From NCBI GenBank assembly GCA_050952225.1, contig JBMNKL010000001.1:62001-126000 (forward strand): 64,000 nucleotides of DNA, read 5' to 3'. The stretch comes from JBMNKL01 sp050952225. Its GTDB lineage: Bacteria > Bacillota > Clostridia > Acetivibrionales > DTU013. The notes under the pieces are model-generated. The model saw only the letters and a list, made by a program, of their open reading frames with translations, searched no databases and was not told the DNA's origin. How positions within the stretch are numbered: the stretch's first letter is position 1; every line of letters begins with the position of its first letter. A program made the position numbers and the translations under genes. This document shows positions 34,905-42,478 of this stretch, piece after piece.

Positions 34905-35063
34905 GGCAGGGCGGCTTGCAATTTGATATTTTATGAAGGAATGCAGGGTGTTATGTCCTGGTGAAACTTGAACGCGGAACCCTTGAGGAATACCTGTTAT
35001 ACTTCGGCATGGACGCCGAAGTCGCTTGTTCTGAGCTACGGATGGCGAATAACAAGCGCCCGC
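34905..35063. repeat. Dispersed structured repeat, copy A
   Basis: About 159 bases matching 48211-48372 at roughly 85% identity or better by eye, in the same orientation. It contains a hairpin ACTTCGGC-ATGGAC-GCCGAAGT (35001-35022), stacked directly on a second stem CGCTTGTT/AACAAGCG (35023-35030 with 35051-35058). In copy B that stem is CGCTTGTC/GACAAGCG, a compensatory change. The copy ends exactly at the spmB stop and lies 137 bases upstream of the metG start. Reading frames across it are not believed to be genes. Confidence 0.75.
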
Positions 35064-35608
35064 TATTGCCTGCCGAACACCAGCGCACAAATCCATGCTG
35101 AGGCGATTATGCTTGCCCCGTCCGCTGCCAGCGCTGCCGCAAGCGTGTACCTGGTGCGTTTTATTCCTACTGAGCCGTAATAAACGGCAAGGGTGTAAAA
35201 TATTGTTTCCGTTGAGCCCATCATTGTCGATACTACCCTGCCTACATACGAATCCGGACCGTATAAGCCGATAATGTCGGAAACCAGCGCCAACGAAGCG
35301 CTACCGGATATCGGCCGCATCAAGGCAAGCGGCAGCGCCTCGGCAGGAATGCCGAGAATTGATGCCAGCGGCGTCATCAAGCCTATGATGAAATCCAGCG
35401 CTCCCGATGCCCTGAACACCCCGACGGCGGTTACAAGGCCTATAAGTGACGGCAGTATTTTGACAACTGTGGCAATGCCCTCCGAAGCACCTTCCATAAA
35501 TACATCATAGATTTTTATATTTTTGAAGAGCCCTGCGCACAACACGAGGAAGAAAAGCGCAGGAGCCGCATATAAAGATACTTTGGTGAAGACTGATAAT
35601 CCATTCAA
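35063..35608 (-). CDS. spmB: Spore maturation protein B
   Basis: A 181-residue membrane protein with four or five hydrophobic segments. Family-specific phrases are YDVFMEGASEGIATVVKILPSLIG (two pieces), ALPLALMRPISGSASL and VSTMMGSTETIFYTLAVYYGSVG. In Bacillus SpmA and SpmB are needed for spore core dehydration and heat resistance. It follows spmA by 55 bases. Confidence 0.93.
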   Translation of the reverse strand: MNGLSVFTKVSLYAAPALFFLVLCAGLFKNIKIYDVFMEGASEGIATVVKILPSLIGLVTAVGVFRASGALDFIIGLMTPLASILGIPAEALPLALMRPISGSASLALVSDIIGLYGPDSYVGRVVSTMMGSTETIFYTLAVYYGSVGIKRTRYTLAAALAADGASIIASAWICALVFGRQ

Positions 35609-35663
35609 GTATATGCTTGCCCCCGATTAACGGGTCAGGCTGTCCGCCCTCCCGCCAAATGAA

Positions 35664-36287
35664 TCAGGCGGCCCTGCACCTCCTCTGCCCGGCATATGCT
35701 CTGCCACGGGTCTTGTTCATGCCCGACATAAGCCTTGCCATAAAGACCCCGGTTAACGTTGCGCATGCGGACGCAAACCAGATACATGCCGTTATTTCAG
35801 CCGGCGCCGCAGAACCGGCTTCATTTCTCAGGGCAATAATCGTAGAGGGTATCAGCTGTATTGCCGAAGTATTAAGAACAAGAAACATGCACATTGCGTC
35901 TGATGCAGTATCATTTCCGCCGTTCGCTTTCTGAAGCTCAATCATGGCTTTTATGCCAAGCGGCGTGGCCGCGTTGCCAAGCCCCATGAAATTGGCGGCA
36001 AGGTTCAGCACAACCGCCCCCAATGCCTTGCAGTTATCTTTAATTTGAGGAAAAAGCAGTTTCAGGACCGGTCTGGCAAGCTTTGCAATAATATCGACAA
36101 GCCCGCTTTTCTCCATGATTTTCATCAGGCCGGACCAGAGGCAGATAATGCCGAGAAGGCCAATGCAAAGTTCAACAGCCTTGCCTGCCGAAGAAAATGC
36201 CGCATTGGTCACCGCCTCGACACGTCCGTTCAGTACCCCTATTGCAAAACCGGAAAGCAGCATGACCGCCCAGATATAGTTTAACAT
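35664..36287 (-). CDS. spmA: Spore maturation protein A
   Basis: A 207-residue membrane protein: MLNYIWAVMLLSGFAIGVLNGR at the N-terminus, then ELCIGLLGIICLWSGLMKIMEKSGL, and VVLNLAANFMGLGNAATPLGIKAM with the conserved NAATPLG. It belongs to the nucleoside-transporter/gate-domain fold, like SpmB, and acts with it in the forespore or mother-cell membrane. A longer frame to 36338 exists, but the ATG at 36287 is the family start and has AGGGGA upstream. Possible Spo0A boxes lie about 200 bases upstream. Confidence 0.93.
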   Translation of the reverse strand: MLNYIWAVMLLSGFAIGVLNGRVEAVTNAAFSSAGKAVELCIGLLGIICLWSGLMKIMEKSGLVDIIAKLARPVLKLLFPQIKDNCKALGAVVLNLAANFMGLGNAATPLGIKAMIELQKANGGNDTASDAMCMFLVLNTSAIQLIPSTIIALRNEAGSAAPAEITACIWFASACATLTGVFMARLMSGMNKTRGRAYAGQRRCRAA

Positions 36288-36445
36288 CTCAATCCCCTGC
36301 CGGTAACCTGTGGTCTGCCCGCCGAGACCCCGGGCCATAACTTGTAACCCGGAGAATATCCGTGCAGACGGGCTGACGCAAAGACAACCGATTGTTTTCC
36401 TCTTAATTTATATGTTGCCGGAAAGTAATTCTTGCTTAAAATTTC

Positions 36446-36475
36446 ATATAACAGGTAACGCTTGTTAGCTTTCAA
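36446..36475 (-). promoter_or_regulatory. Possible spmA promoter
   Basis: On the minus strand TTGAAA (36475-36470), an 18-base gap and TTATAT (36451-36446). The match is moderate. In Bacillus spmAB is under sporulation sigma E, so a vegetative-type promoter would be a difference. Confidence 0.35.
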
Positions 36476-36487
36476 ATCCTCAATATA

Positions 36488-36504
36488 TGTCGAATTGTGT
36501 CGAA
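36488..36504. promoter_or_regulatory. Two tandem Spo0A boxes
   Basis: TGTCGAA occurs at 36488-36494 and again at 36498-36504, ten bases apart and therefore on the same face of the helix. TGTCGAA is the consensus Spo0A box. They lie about 13 bases upstream of the possible spmA -35 and about 200 bases upstream of the abrB promoter. Nothing else is recognisable between 36505 and 36700. Confidence 0.65.
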
Positions 36505-36700
36505 CAATCGGAGCGTTTTTCCCAGTTAATATATGGCTTTTTTTTTGTTTTAAGCAAACCCAAATTTATAAAATTGAAGAGAATATAATTATGAACTCTC
36601 GTGATTCCAGTATATTGTTGGGTTATAGCGGTTGTAAATACTATATGTCGGTACTTATTCCATTAATCTACTTAGCAATTTTTTGAATATCTATTAATTG

Positions 36701-36729
36701 TTGACGATTGCTGGAATTTATGCTAGAAT
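36701..36729 (+). promoter_or_regulatory. Promoter of abrB-like gene
   Basis: TTGACG (36701-36706), 17 bases, TAGAAT (36724-36729). The start would be near 36736. Confidence 0.75.
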
Positions 36730-36743
36730 AATCTTGAATATGG

Positions 36744-36750
36744 TGTCGAA
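36744..36750 (+). promoter_or_regulatory. Spo0A box downstream of the abrB transcription start
   Basis: TGTCGAA, an exact consensus Spo0A box, centred about 10 bases downstream of the predicted start. In Bacillus subtilis abrB is repressed by Spo0A-phosphate at boxes in this same position. Confidence 0.65.
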
Positions 36751-36775
36751 TATTGTTAAATAAGGAGGAAAGTAT

Positions 36776-37015
36776 ATGAAGTCTACCGGTATTGTAAGAA
36801 AAGTGGATGAGCTTGGAAGGGTAGTTCTTCCTATAGAATTAAGGAGGACCCTCGACATTGCGGAAAAAGACGCACTAGAAATTTATGTAGACGGCAACAC
36901 CATCATCTTGAAAAAATATGAACCGGCTTGCATTTTCTGCGGAGATGCAAGGGATGTTATCGTATATAAGGGCAAGAATATATGCCCAAACTGCCTGAAG
37001 GAACTTAAAAAATAA
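36776..37015 (+). CDS. AbrB-family transition-state regulator
   Basis: A 79-residue protein. Residues 1-50 form the swapped-hairpin DNA-binding domain (MKSTGIVRKVDELGRVVLPI then ELRRTLDIAEKDALEIYVDG). The C-terminal 28 residues have two CxxC pairs (CIFCGDA and CPNCLKE), suggesting a small zinc ribbon, as in clostridial and Bacillus AbrB/Abh relatives with a C-terminal dimer part. AbrB proteins repress stationary-phase and sporulation genes during growth. AAGGAGG precedes the ATG. Confidence 0.93.
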   Translation: MKSTGIVRKVDELGRVVLPIELRRTLDIAEKDALEIYVDGNTIILKKYEPACIFCGDARDVIVYKGKNICPNCLKELKK

Positions 37016-37041
37016 CATCACGATTCATATTTGATTGCCAG

Positions 37042-37074
37042 ACCCCGGGAATCTGACGTTCCCGGGGTTTATTC
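37042..37074 (+). terminator. Terminator after abrB
   Basis: ACCCCGGGAA and TTCCCGGGGT form a perfect 10-base-pair stem with a 7-base loop, followed by TTATT. It lies between abrB and the convergent rsmI gene. Confidence 0.8.
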
Positions 37075-37099
37075 CTGTCATAAAAAAAGCACCGGTAAG

Positions 37100-37945
37100 T
37101 TACTTTTTGAGGAGACTTTTATATACGTCCCTTTTGCTTATGTTTCGGTCCTCGGCAACCATTTTCATTGCCTGGCGTTTATCCAGGCCGCGGTCAAGGT
37201 ATATTTTCATGTGTTCCTTAATGCTGATATCCCGCCATTTGCCTGCCCCATCCTCCTGCACGCAGGTGTCCGCTCCTTCGACAACAAGTACAAACTCTCC
37301 CCGGGGCGTTTTTTGTTCAAAAAGCTCAATGGCATCGTCAAGCGTACATCGTCCGATTTCCTCAAATTTCTTGGTCAATTCCCTTGCAAAGGCTATATTC
37401 CTGTTTCCAAATGCGTTTCTCAGATCCTTCAGTGTGCGTGCAAGTCTATGCGGGGCTTCAAAAAAAACAAGCGTGCGGTTTTCTCTCTTAAGGGTTTCCA
37501 GCCTCTCACTGCGCAGCTTTTTATTTACCGGCAGGAATCCTTCAAATGCAAATCTGCCCGAGGGAAGCCCGGACAGTACCAGTCCCGCTATGACCGCCGA
37601 AGGCCCCGGTACCGCTGTCACGGTAATACCTTGATCTATTGCCGCCTTTACCAGGTCCTCGCCGGGATCGGATATTCCCGGGGAGCCCGCGTCCGAAACC
37701 AGCGCAACATTTTTGCCTTCAAGGAGCAGGTTGATGATATAGGTCCCCCTTACCTTTTTATTATGTTCGTAGTAACTGACAAGTGTGTTTTTTATGCCGT
37801 AGTGGTTCAGTATCTTCAGCGTTTGCCGCGTGTCCTCCGCGGCAATCACATCTGCTTCTTTCAGGACCCGAAGCGCTCTTAAAGTAATATCTTCCATGTT
37901 TCCAATAGGTGTCGCCACCAGGTAAAGCACCCCTGCCTTTTTCAT
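37100..37945 (-). CDS. rsmI: 16S rRNA 2'-O-ribose C1402 methyltransferase
   Basis: A 281-residue SAM-dependent tetrapyrrole-methylase-fold enzyme. Family motifs: LYLVATPIGNMEDITLRAL, AAEDTRQTLKILNHYGI, LVSDAGSPGISDPGEDLV and VPGPSAVIAGLVLSGLP. It methylates the decoding-site C1402 of 16S rRNA. Its ATG overlaps the stop of trmN6 by one base, so the two are coupled. Confidence 0.97.
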   Translation of the reverse strand: MKKAGVLYLVATPIGNMEDITLRALRVLKEADVIAAEDTRQTLKILNHYGIKNTLVSYYEHNKKVRGTYIINLLLEGKNVALVSDAGSPGISDPGEDLVKAAIDQGITVTAVPGPSAVIAGLVLSGLPSGRFAFEGFLPVNKKLRSERLETLKRENRTLVFFEAPHRLARTLKDLRNAFGNRNIAFARELTKKFEEIGRCTLDDAIELFEQKTPRGEFVLVVEGADTCVQEDGAGKWRDISIKEHMKIYLDRGLDKRQAMKMVAEDRNISKRDVYKSLLKK

Positions 37946-38709
37946 TATTTGCCGCCTCCCCGGAGCATACCGCGTCTTCCGTAGATAACATCGATTTCCT
38001 CGGAATAATTTCCTTGACCGTCATATATAAACAGGGGCTCAAGCACCTTTAATTCAGGATTGCCGTTTTTGGCCCCTCCTATCAGTAAAAGATTCGGCTT
38101 CCTGCCCGGCGCCGGGTATACCAGCCTTAGCTGTTTCGCCTCAATGCCTGAATTGCGCATATGATATATTATATCCGCCAGCCGGTGCGGCCTGTGTACC
38201 ATGAAAAATTTGCCGCCCTGCCTGAGAAGCCTTGACGCGGACGATACCACATCTTCAAGCGTACACAATATCTCGTGTCTCGATATGGCCTTCGCGTCGG
38301 TTTTATTCAATAACCCGCCTCCCTTTTCCATGTATGGCGGATTTGTTACGACCACGTCAAAACTTGCCGCTCCAAACAGTTTTACGGCATCCTTTATATC
38401 GCCGCGGACAATTTCAACCCTGCCCCCAAGGCCGTTCATTATAACACTCCGCTCTGCCATCTCCGCCATTTGCGGCTGGATTTCAAGGCCGACCACCCTG
38501 GACGGTTCCTTTTTGGCTGCAAGCAATATGGCAATAATGCCCGTACCCGTACCAAGGTCTATTACCGTGCTGTTTTTAGGAGCTTGCGCAAAATATGTAA
38601 GAAGCACGGCATCTATTCCAAACCGGAAACCGTCCTTTTTTTGTATCAATTTGAGCCCTTTATACTGAAGGTCGTCAATTTTTTCGTCTTCAAGGATTCT
38701 TACTTCCAA
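37945..38709 (-). CDS. trmN6: tRNA1(Val) A37 N6-methyltransferase (YabB/TrmN6 family)
   Basis: A 254-residue class I methyltransferase. SAM motif I is VIDLGTGTGIIAILLA, and the N6-adenine motif IV is VVTNPPYMEKG. The N-terminus (QKKDGFRFGIDAVLLTYFA) is diagnostic for the TrmN6/YfiC-YabB family, usually encoded beside rsmI and yaaT. The start is a TTG after GGAGG. Confidence 0.9.
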   Translation of the reverse strand: MEVRILEDEKIDDLQYKGLKLIQKKDGFRFGIDAVLLTYFAQAPKNSTVIDLGTGTGIIAILLAAKKEPSRVVGLEIQPQMAEMAERSVIMNGLGGRVEIVRGDIKDAVKLFGAASFDVVVTNPPYMEKGGGLLNKTDAKAISRHEILCTLEDVVSSASRLLRQGGKFFMVHRPHRLADIIYHMRNSGIEAKQLRLVYPAPGRKPNLLLIGGAKNGNPELKVLEPLFIYDGQGNYSEEIDVIYGRRGMLRGGGK

Positions 38710-38785
38710 GGGAATTCCTCCAAACTAAATAAGGAGCCCTGCTGCAGTATCACCCGCCAGCCTGACTCCTTTTTTGCTGCCGCTG

Positions 38786-38956
38786 CTACTCCGGCTTTGG
38801 AGCGTCAACAGGGCAAACATTCGCACATGCTCCACACTCAATACATGCTTCCGCATCTATCTCATACTTGGTTTCGCCTGCTGAAATACATGAGACAGGG
38901 CATTCGGACTCACATGCTCCGCAGCTTATGCAATCATCGTTAATGTAATATGCCAC
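38786..38956 (-). CDS. 2[4Fe-4S] ferredoxin
   Basis: A 56-residue protein with two cluster motifs: CISCGACESECPVSC and CIECGACANVCPVDA. It carries electrons in anaerobic metabolism. The start is a GTG at 38956 with GAGGAGGTG six bases upstream, giving V/M-AYYINDDCISCG, a standard clostridial ferredoxin N-terminus. It lies between yaaT and trmN6 in the same direction. Confidence 0.95.
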   Translation of the reverse strand: MAYYINDDCISCGACESECPVSCISAGETKYEIDAEACIECGACANVCPVDAPKPE

Positions 38957-39056
38957 CGGGTACACCTCCTCAAATCCTTATAATTCGCAAAAAGTATACA
39001 ATATGCAACTACTATTTTACCATCTAAAGCACCTAATGAAAATACTTTTTTGCCCG

Positions 39057-39926
39057 TCAGTCTTCCAGGGCCTTGAGTTCCTCCAGATCGACGTCGTTTT
39101 CCTCACGCACAGCCGCATCTTTTATTATTTTCACTTCATCCATCTTATACGTTTTCAGGTCCGTTTCGTTGTCCTTGTCCAGCTTCACCTTCACAATTTC
39201 CTTTATCAGGTATGTCTCTTCGACAATGCCTTGTCCGTCCGGCGTTTCAACAATGGCTCCGACCTTGGGAGCCCTTTTTAAGATATCGTCATATGCTTCC
39301 TGTTCAAATATCAGGCAGCACATCAGCCTGCCGCATGTTCCCGAGATTTTTGCGGGATTCAGGGACAGGCCCTGTTCTTTTGCCATTCTTATAGAAACGG
39401 GCTGAAATTCCCCAAGGTGGGAACAACAGCAAAGTTCACGGCCGCAAACGCCTACGCCGCCCATCATTTTGGATTCGTCCCTGACTCCTATTTGTCTTAG
39501 TTCTATCCGGGTCTTGAATACAGCGGCCAGATCCTTGACCAGTTCCCTGAAGTCTACCCTTCCGTCCGCCGTAAAGTAAAACAATATTTTATTATTGTCA
39601 AAAGTATACTCTACGTCGATCAACTTCATCTCCAGTTTATGGTCGCTAATTTTTTGAAGGCAGATGTCAAACGCATCCTTTTCTTTTTTCTTGTTTTCCC
39701 GGGCATGCCTGATGTCTTCTTCAGTTGCTATTCTCATGACTTTTTTGAGCGGAGCGACAATCTCCTCCTCGTTTACCTCCCGTGCCGGGATTACAACTTC
39801 TCCGAATTCCACGCCTCTTGCAGTTTCAACTATTACATTTGTACCTATATCTATATCCAACTGATCAGGATCGAAATAATATATTTTCCCGGCCCTCTTA
39901 AACCTGACTCCGACCACCTTTGGCAT
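39057..39926 (-). CDS. yaaT: PSP1-domain stage 0 sporulation protein YaaT
   Basis: A 289-residue protein of the PSP1/YaaT family. It starts PKVVGVRFKRAGKIYYFDP, has VEFGEVVIPAREV, and the cysteine-rich signature VCGRELCCCSHLGEF and CGRLMCCLIFEQEAYDD that binds a metal cluster in the RicAFT complex (YaaT is RicT). In Bacillus that complex acts in RNA maturation and in phosphorelay control of sporulation. It begins 29 bases inside the 3' end of holB, showing coupling. Confidence 0.95.
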   Translation of the reverse strand: MPKVVGVRFKRAGKIYYFDPDQLDIDIGTNVIVETARGVEFGEVVIPAREVNEEEIVAPLKKVMRIATEEDIRHARENKKKEKDAFDICLQKISDHKLEMKLIDVEYTFDNNKILFYFTADGRVDFRELVKDLAAVFKTRIELRQIGVRDESKMMGGVGVCGRELCCCSHLGEFQPVSIRMAKEQGLSLNPAKISGTCGRLMCCLIFEQEAYDDILKRAPKVGAIVETPDGQGIVEETYLIKEIVKVKLDKDNETDLKTYKMDEVKIIKDAAVREENDVDLEELKALED

Positions 39927-40914
39927 TTGTACATCCCTCCCTCAGCCTGAACAATAAGTTGTCCATTGCAAGCTGATAATTCGCGTTAAGTTTCAAAGCC
40001 CTGCGGAATGCCTCCACAGCCTCGATCTTTTCTGCGATACTGCGGCTGCGATGCCTCCGGGCACTATCCATTATCATATCTTTTTTATCTGAATTTATCA
40101 ATATATTAGCATTTCCCGTTTCTGACAATACCAATACATCCCTGTAATAAAGCTGAATGATGTCCAGGAGAAGGCCAATCCTGTCCCTGTTTTTTTCAAA
40201 TAAGCCGGCAAACTCGAGGATGTCGTCCACGCTTCCTTTTTCAACACCGGGAAGCAGTGCAGTAATACTGTCCCGCAATAATGAAAAATCGCCGGAACGG
40301 GCCAGCTTCAACGCCATTCCTATATTGCCGTCGGAATAGTCGGCATAAAGCTTGATTGCCTCGCCGTCTTTCCTGGTGCTTTCTCTGATGGCGCGGCTCA
40401 CCTGTTCCCGAGAGTATTTCCTGAAATGATAATGAACGGCGCGCGACCGGACCGTCTCAAAAAGCGCTTCATAGTTGGTCGTCAGCAATATGACAACAAC
40501 ATACCGCTGCGGCTCCTCAAAAGTTTTCAAAAGGCAGTTTTGAGCCTGATCGGTCATTTTTTCAGCGTTTTCGATAATATATATTTTTCGCCTTGAATAT
40601 ATCGGTTTCAACACGGAATCGTCCTGTATCCGTCTTATAAGGTCAACACCTACTGCGGCTTCTTCAGTGTTGATCCTGTAAAAGTCAGGGTTCGTACCGT
40701 TCCGGAACAGCAAGCAGGCTTTGCATTCTCCGCAAACGGCTGCTTGTCCGGGATTTTCGCATAACAAAAAAGCGGCAAAAACGCGGGATATGGTTTTTTT
40801 ACCAATCCCGGCCGGTCCGGAGAATATATACGCATGCCCAATCCTGTCCTCGGACAGCGATCTTTTCAGGCTTTCCACCACCTCGTGCTGACCTATTATT
40901 CCGTTAAAATTCAT
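39898..40914 (-). CDS. holB: DNA polymerase III subunit delta'
   Basis: A 338-residue clamp-loader subunit. P-loop GPAGIGKKTISRVFA; zinc-binding cysteines in CENPGQAAVCGECKAC; AAA+ motif with VDLIRRIQDDSV and NAEKMTDQAQNCLLKTFEEP. It sits in the conserved Firmicute order tmk-yaaQ-yaaR-holB-yaaT. Its P-loop lysines suggest nucleotide binding may be kept, unlike in E. coli delta'. Confidence 0.96.
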   Translation of the reverse strand: MNFNGIIGQHEVVESLKRSLSEDRIGHAYIFSGPAGIGKKTISRVFAAFLLCENPGQAAVCGECKACLLFRNGTNPDFYRINTEEAAVGVDLIRRIQDDSVLKPIYSRRKIYIIENAEKMTDQAQNCLLKTFEEPQRYVVVILLTTNYEALFETVRSRAVHYHFRKYSREQVSRAIRESTRKDGEAIKLYADYSDGNIGMALKLARSGDFSLLRDSITALLPGVEKGSVDDILEFAGLFEKNRDRIGLLLDIIQLYYRDVLVLSETGNANILINSDKKDMIMDSARRHRSRSIAEKIEAVEAFRRALKLNANYQLAMDNLLFRLREGCTNAKGGRSQV

Positions 40915-40930
40915 TATTATCCCCTTAATT

Positions 40931-41383
40931 TCACAGCAATAAATCCATTATCAGCCCCCTGATATCTTCAATGCGCTTAAGGAGACTGATATTTTCGGTC
41001 TCTCCGCTTAATACATCCTGTGTGAGCTGGTCCAGCTCGCTGTTTATGTTTTTAATAATAGCATAAACCTTGCGCCTGCCTCTTCTGTCCAGCATGCTTT
41101 TCTTCGAAAACTTCCTGGAATTTGAAAGCACCGTAGCAAGAAATTCCGATATAAGCTTTTTGTATATTTTCAGTTCCCTTATATCGATTCTTTTTGCCAG
41201 TGTTTCTCCCTGGCTTACTATATCCTGAACCAGTTTTTCCAGGTGTTGGGCATAATTGTCTTCCTCGGTTCTGATAAGCTGATTGTGAAAATCGGAAATG
41301 CCGGCGGCTGATTTTGCTTTTGCTTCCTTGACGGGTGTCCCCGCCATGCCGGCCGCATTGCCCAGTGATTTTCTTACCTTCAT
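40931..41383 (-). CDS. yaaR: YaaR family protein (DUF327)
   Basis: A 150-residue mostly helical protein of unknown function. It has a flexible Lys/Ala/Gly-rich N-terminus and a helical core ending FLATVLSNSRKFSKKSMLDRRGRRK (two pieces) and YAIIKNINSELDQLTQDVL, typical of YaaR. Always found between yaaQ and holB in Firmicutes. Confidence 0.9.
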   Translation of the reverse strand: MKVRKSLGNAAGMAGTPVKEAKAKSAAGISDFHNQLIRTEEDNYAQHLEKLVQDIVSQGETLAKRIDIRELKIYKKLISEFLATVLSNSRKFSKKSMLDRRGRRKVYAIIKNINSELDQLTQDVLSGETENISLLKRIEDIRGLIMDLLL

Positions 41384-41422
41384 GACGCCGCACCTCCCGG
41401 GACTGCCATGATAGCTTCTTTG

Positions 41423-41752
41423 CTACACCTTCTCAAAATGATCCACGTTCAATACGAATATTGTAGCTCCGCCGACGACCACTTCCACCGGGTAAGGCAT
41501 AAACATGCCGCTCGTTCCGCTTGGCGTCACGTTGGAATTGATAACCTGTTTCCTGCTTTTAGACTTCCTCCTGATAGCATCTATAACCGTATCTACATCG
41601 GGTTCTTCAACGCCTACCAGCAGTGTTGTGTTTCCGGCTTTAAGAAACCCGCCCGTCGAACAAAGCTTGGTTACGCTAAAGCCTTTTTTGTTCAATTCCT
41701 CCATAACTTTTGGACCATCCTCGTCATGGACAATAGCGAATACCAGTTTCAT
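41423..41752 (-). CDS. yaaQ: Cyclic-di-AMP receptor, PII-like (DarA/YaaQ)
   Basis: A 109-residue PII-like trimeric protein that binds cyclic di-AMP. It begins MKLVFAIVHDEDGPKVMEEL and has VTKLCSTGGFLKAGNTTLLVG, the conserved T-loop start and ligand-binding Gly/Thr/Asn residues. A frame start at 41776 is possible, but GGGGG is positioned for the ATG at 41752. It senses potassium/osmotic state through the second messenger; its partner is unknown. Confidence 0.94.
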   Translation of the reverse strand: MKLVFAIVHDEDGPKVMEELNKKGFSVTKLCSTGGFLKAGNTTLLVGVEEPDVDTVIDAIRRKSKSRKQVINSNVTPSGTSGMFMPYPVEVVVGGATIFVLNVDHFEKV

Positions 41753-41784
41753 CGATAAACCCCCTCTAACAAGCATGTTACCGG

Positions 41785-42423
41785 TTATACCAATCTTGCA
41801 AAGCCAAGAACCATGTCAAGATGCCTTCTGATATCTTTCCATACCATGTCAGCCGGCTTTGCGGCATTAATGGTTTTTATCCTGGAAGGATATTTTTTGG
41901 CAAGTTCCTTGTACCCGTTGTATACTTTCAGGTGGAATTCAAGCACCTCGTTTTCTATCCTGTCACTGCCGGGCAAGGACGCTCTTCTCTCCTGCCCGTC
42001 AAAGGGATCAAGGTCCAGAAAAATCGTTATGTCGGGCATTATTCCACCTGTAGCTATCCCGGTAATTTCATCCAGCAGCTTTAAGCTTATGCCTCTTCCG
42101 TATCCCTGGTATGCATAAAACGAGTCAACGTAGCGGTCACAAATAACCGTAATGCTTTTTTCCAGTGACGGTTTTATAACCTGTTCCACCAATTGCGATC
42201 TTGATGCAGAATAGAGCAAAAGCTCGGTCTTTGCACACATTTCATCATTTGAGGGATCCAGCAGAATGGAACGGATGCTTTCGCCTATGCGTGTTCCACC
42301 CGGTTCCCTGGTCAGAATCACTTTGCAGCCGAGCAAGGACAGGTATTGTTTCATATTTTCCATTTGGGTCGATTTGCCGCTTCCGTCAATTCCCTCCACC
42401 GAAATAAACAAGCCTCTTTTCAT
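41785..42423 (-). CDS. tmk: Thymidylate kinase
   Basis: A 212-residue dTMP kinase. P-loop EGIDGSGKST at residues about 10-19; VILTREPGGTRIGESIRSIL; DRYVDSFYAYQGYGRG; and the LID Arg in RRASLPGSDRIE. It phosphorylates dTMP to dTDP. The frame is open to 42549, but the ATG at 42423 (MKRGLFISVEGIDG) has AAGGTGG and matches the family. Confidence 0.97.
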   Translation of the reverse strand: MKRGLFISVEGIDGSGKSTQMENMKQYLSLLGCKVILTREPGGTRIGESIRSILLDPSNDEMCAKTELLLYSASRSQLVEQVIKPSLEKSITVICDRYVDSFYAYQGYGRGISLKLLDEITGIATGGIMPDITIFLDLDPFDGQERRASLPGSDRIENEVLEFHLKVYNGYKELAKKYPSRIKTINAAKPADMVWKDIRRHLDMVLGFARLV

Positions 42424-42478
42424 ATCCGCCCACCTTATTACATTATATCTTATTACCGGACCTTCCGCTACTTCCGAT

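Noticed and set aside
34769..35062. T-box or S-box leader upstream of metG
   Set aside because: No AGGGTGGNACCGCG T-box element or SAM-riboswitch pattern; AAGGGTTCCGCG in the repeat is only a chance resemblance.
37031..37882. Plus-strand open frames opposite rsmI
   Set aside because: They lie opposite a coupled, conserved gene pair and begin inside the abrB terminator region.
38730..38785. AAGGAG/CTCCTT hairpin with T-run after the ferredoxin gene
   Set aside because: The T-run is on the plus strand, where no gene ends, and the stem is short.
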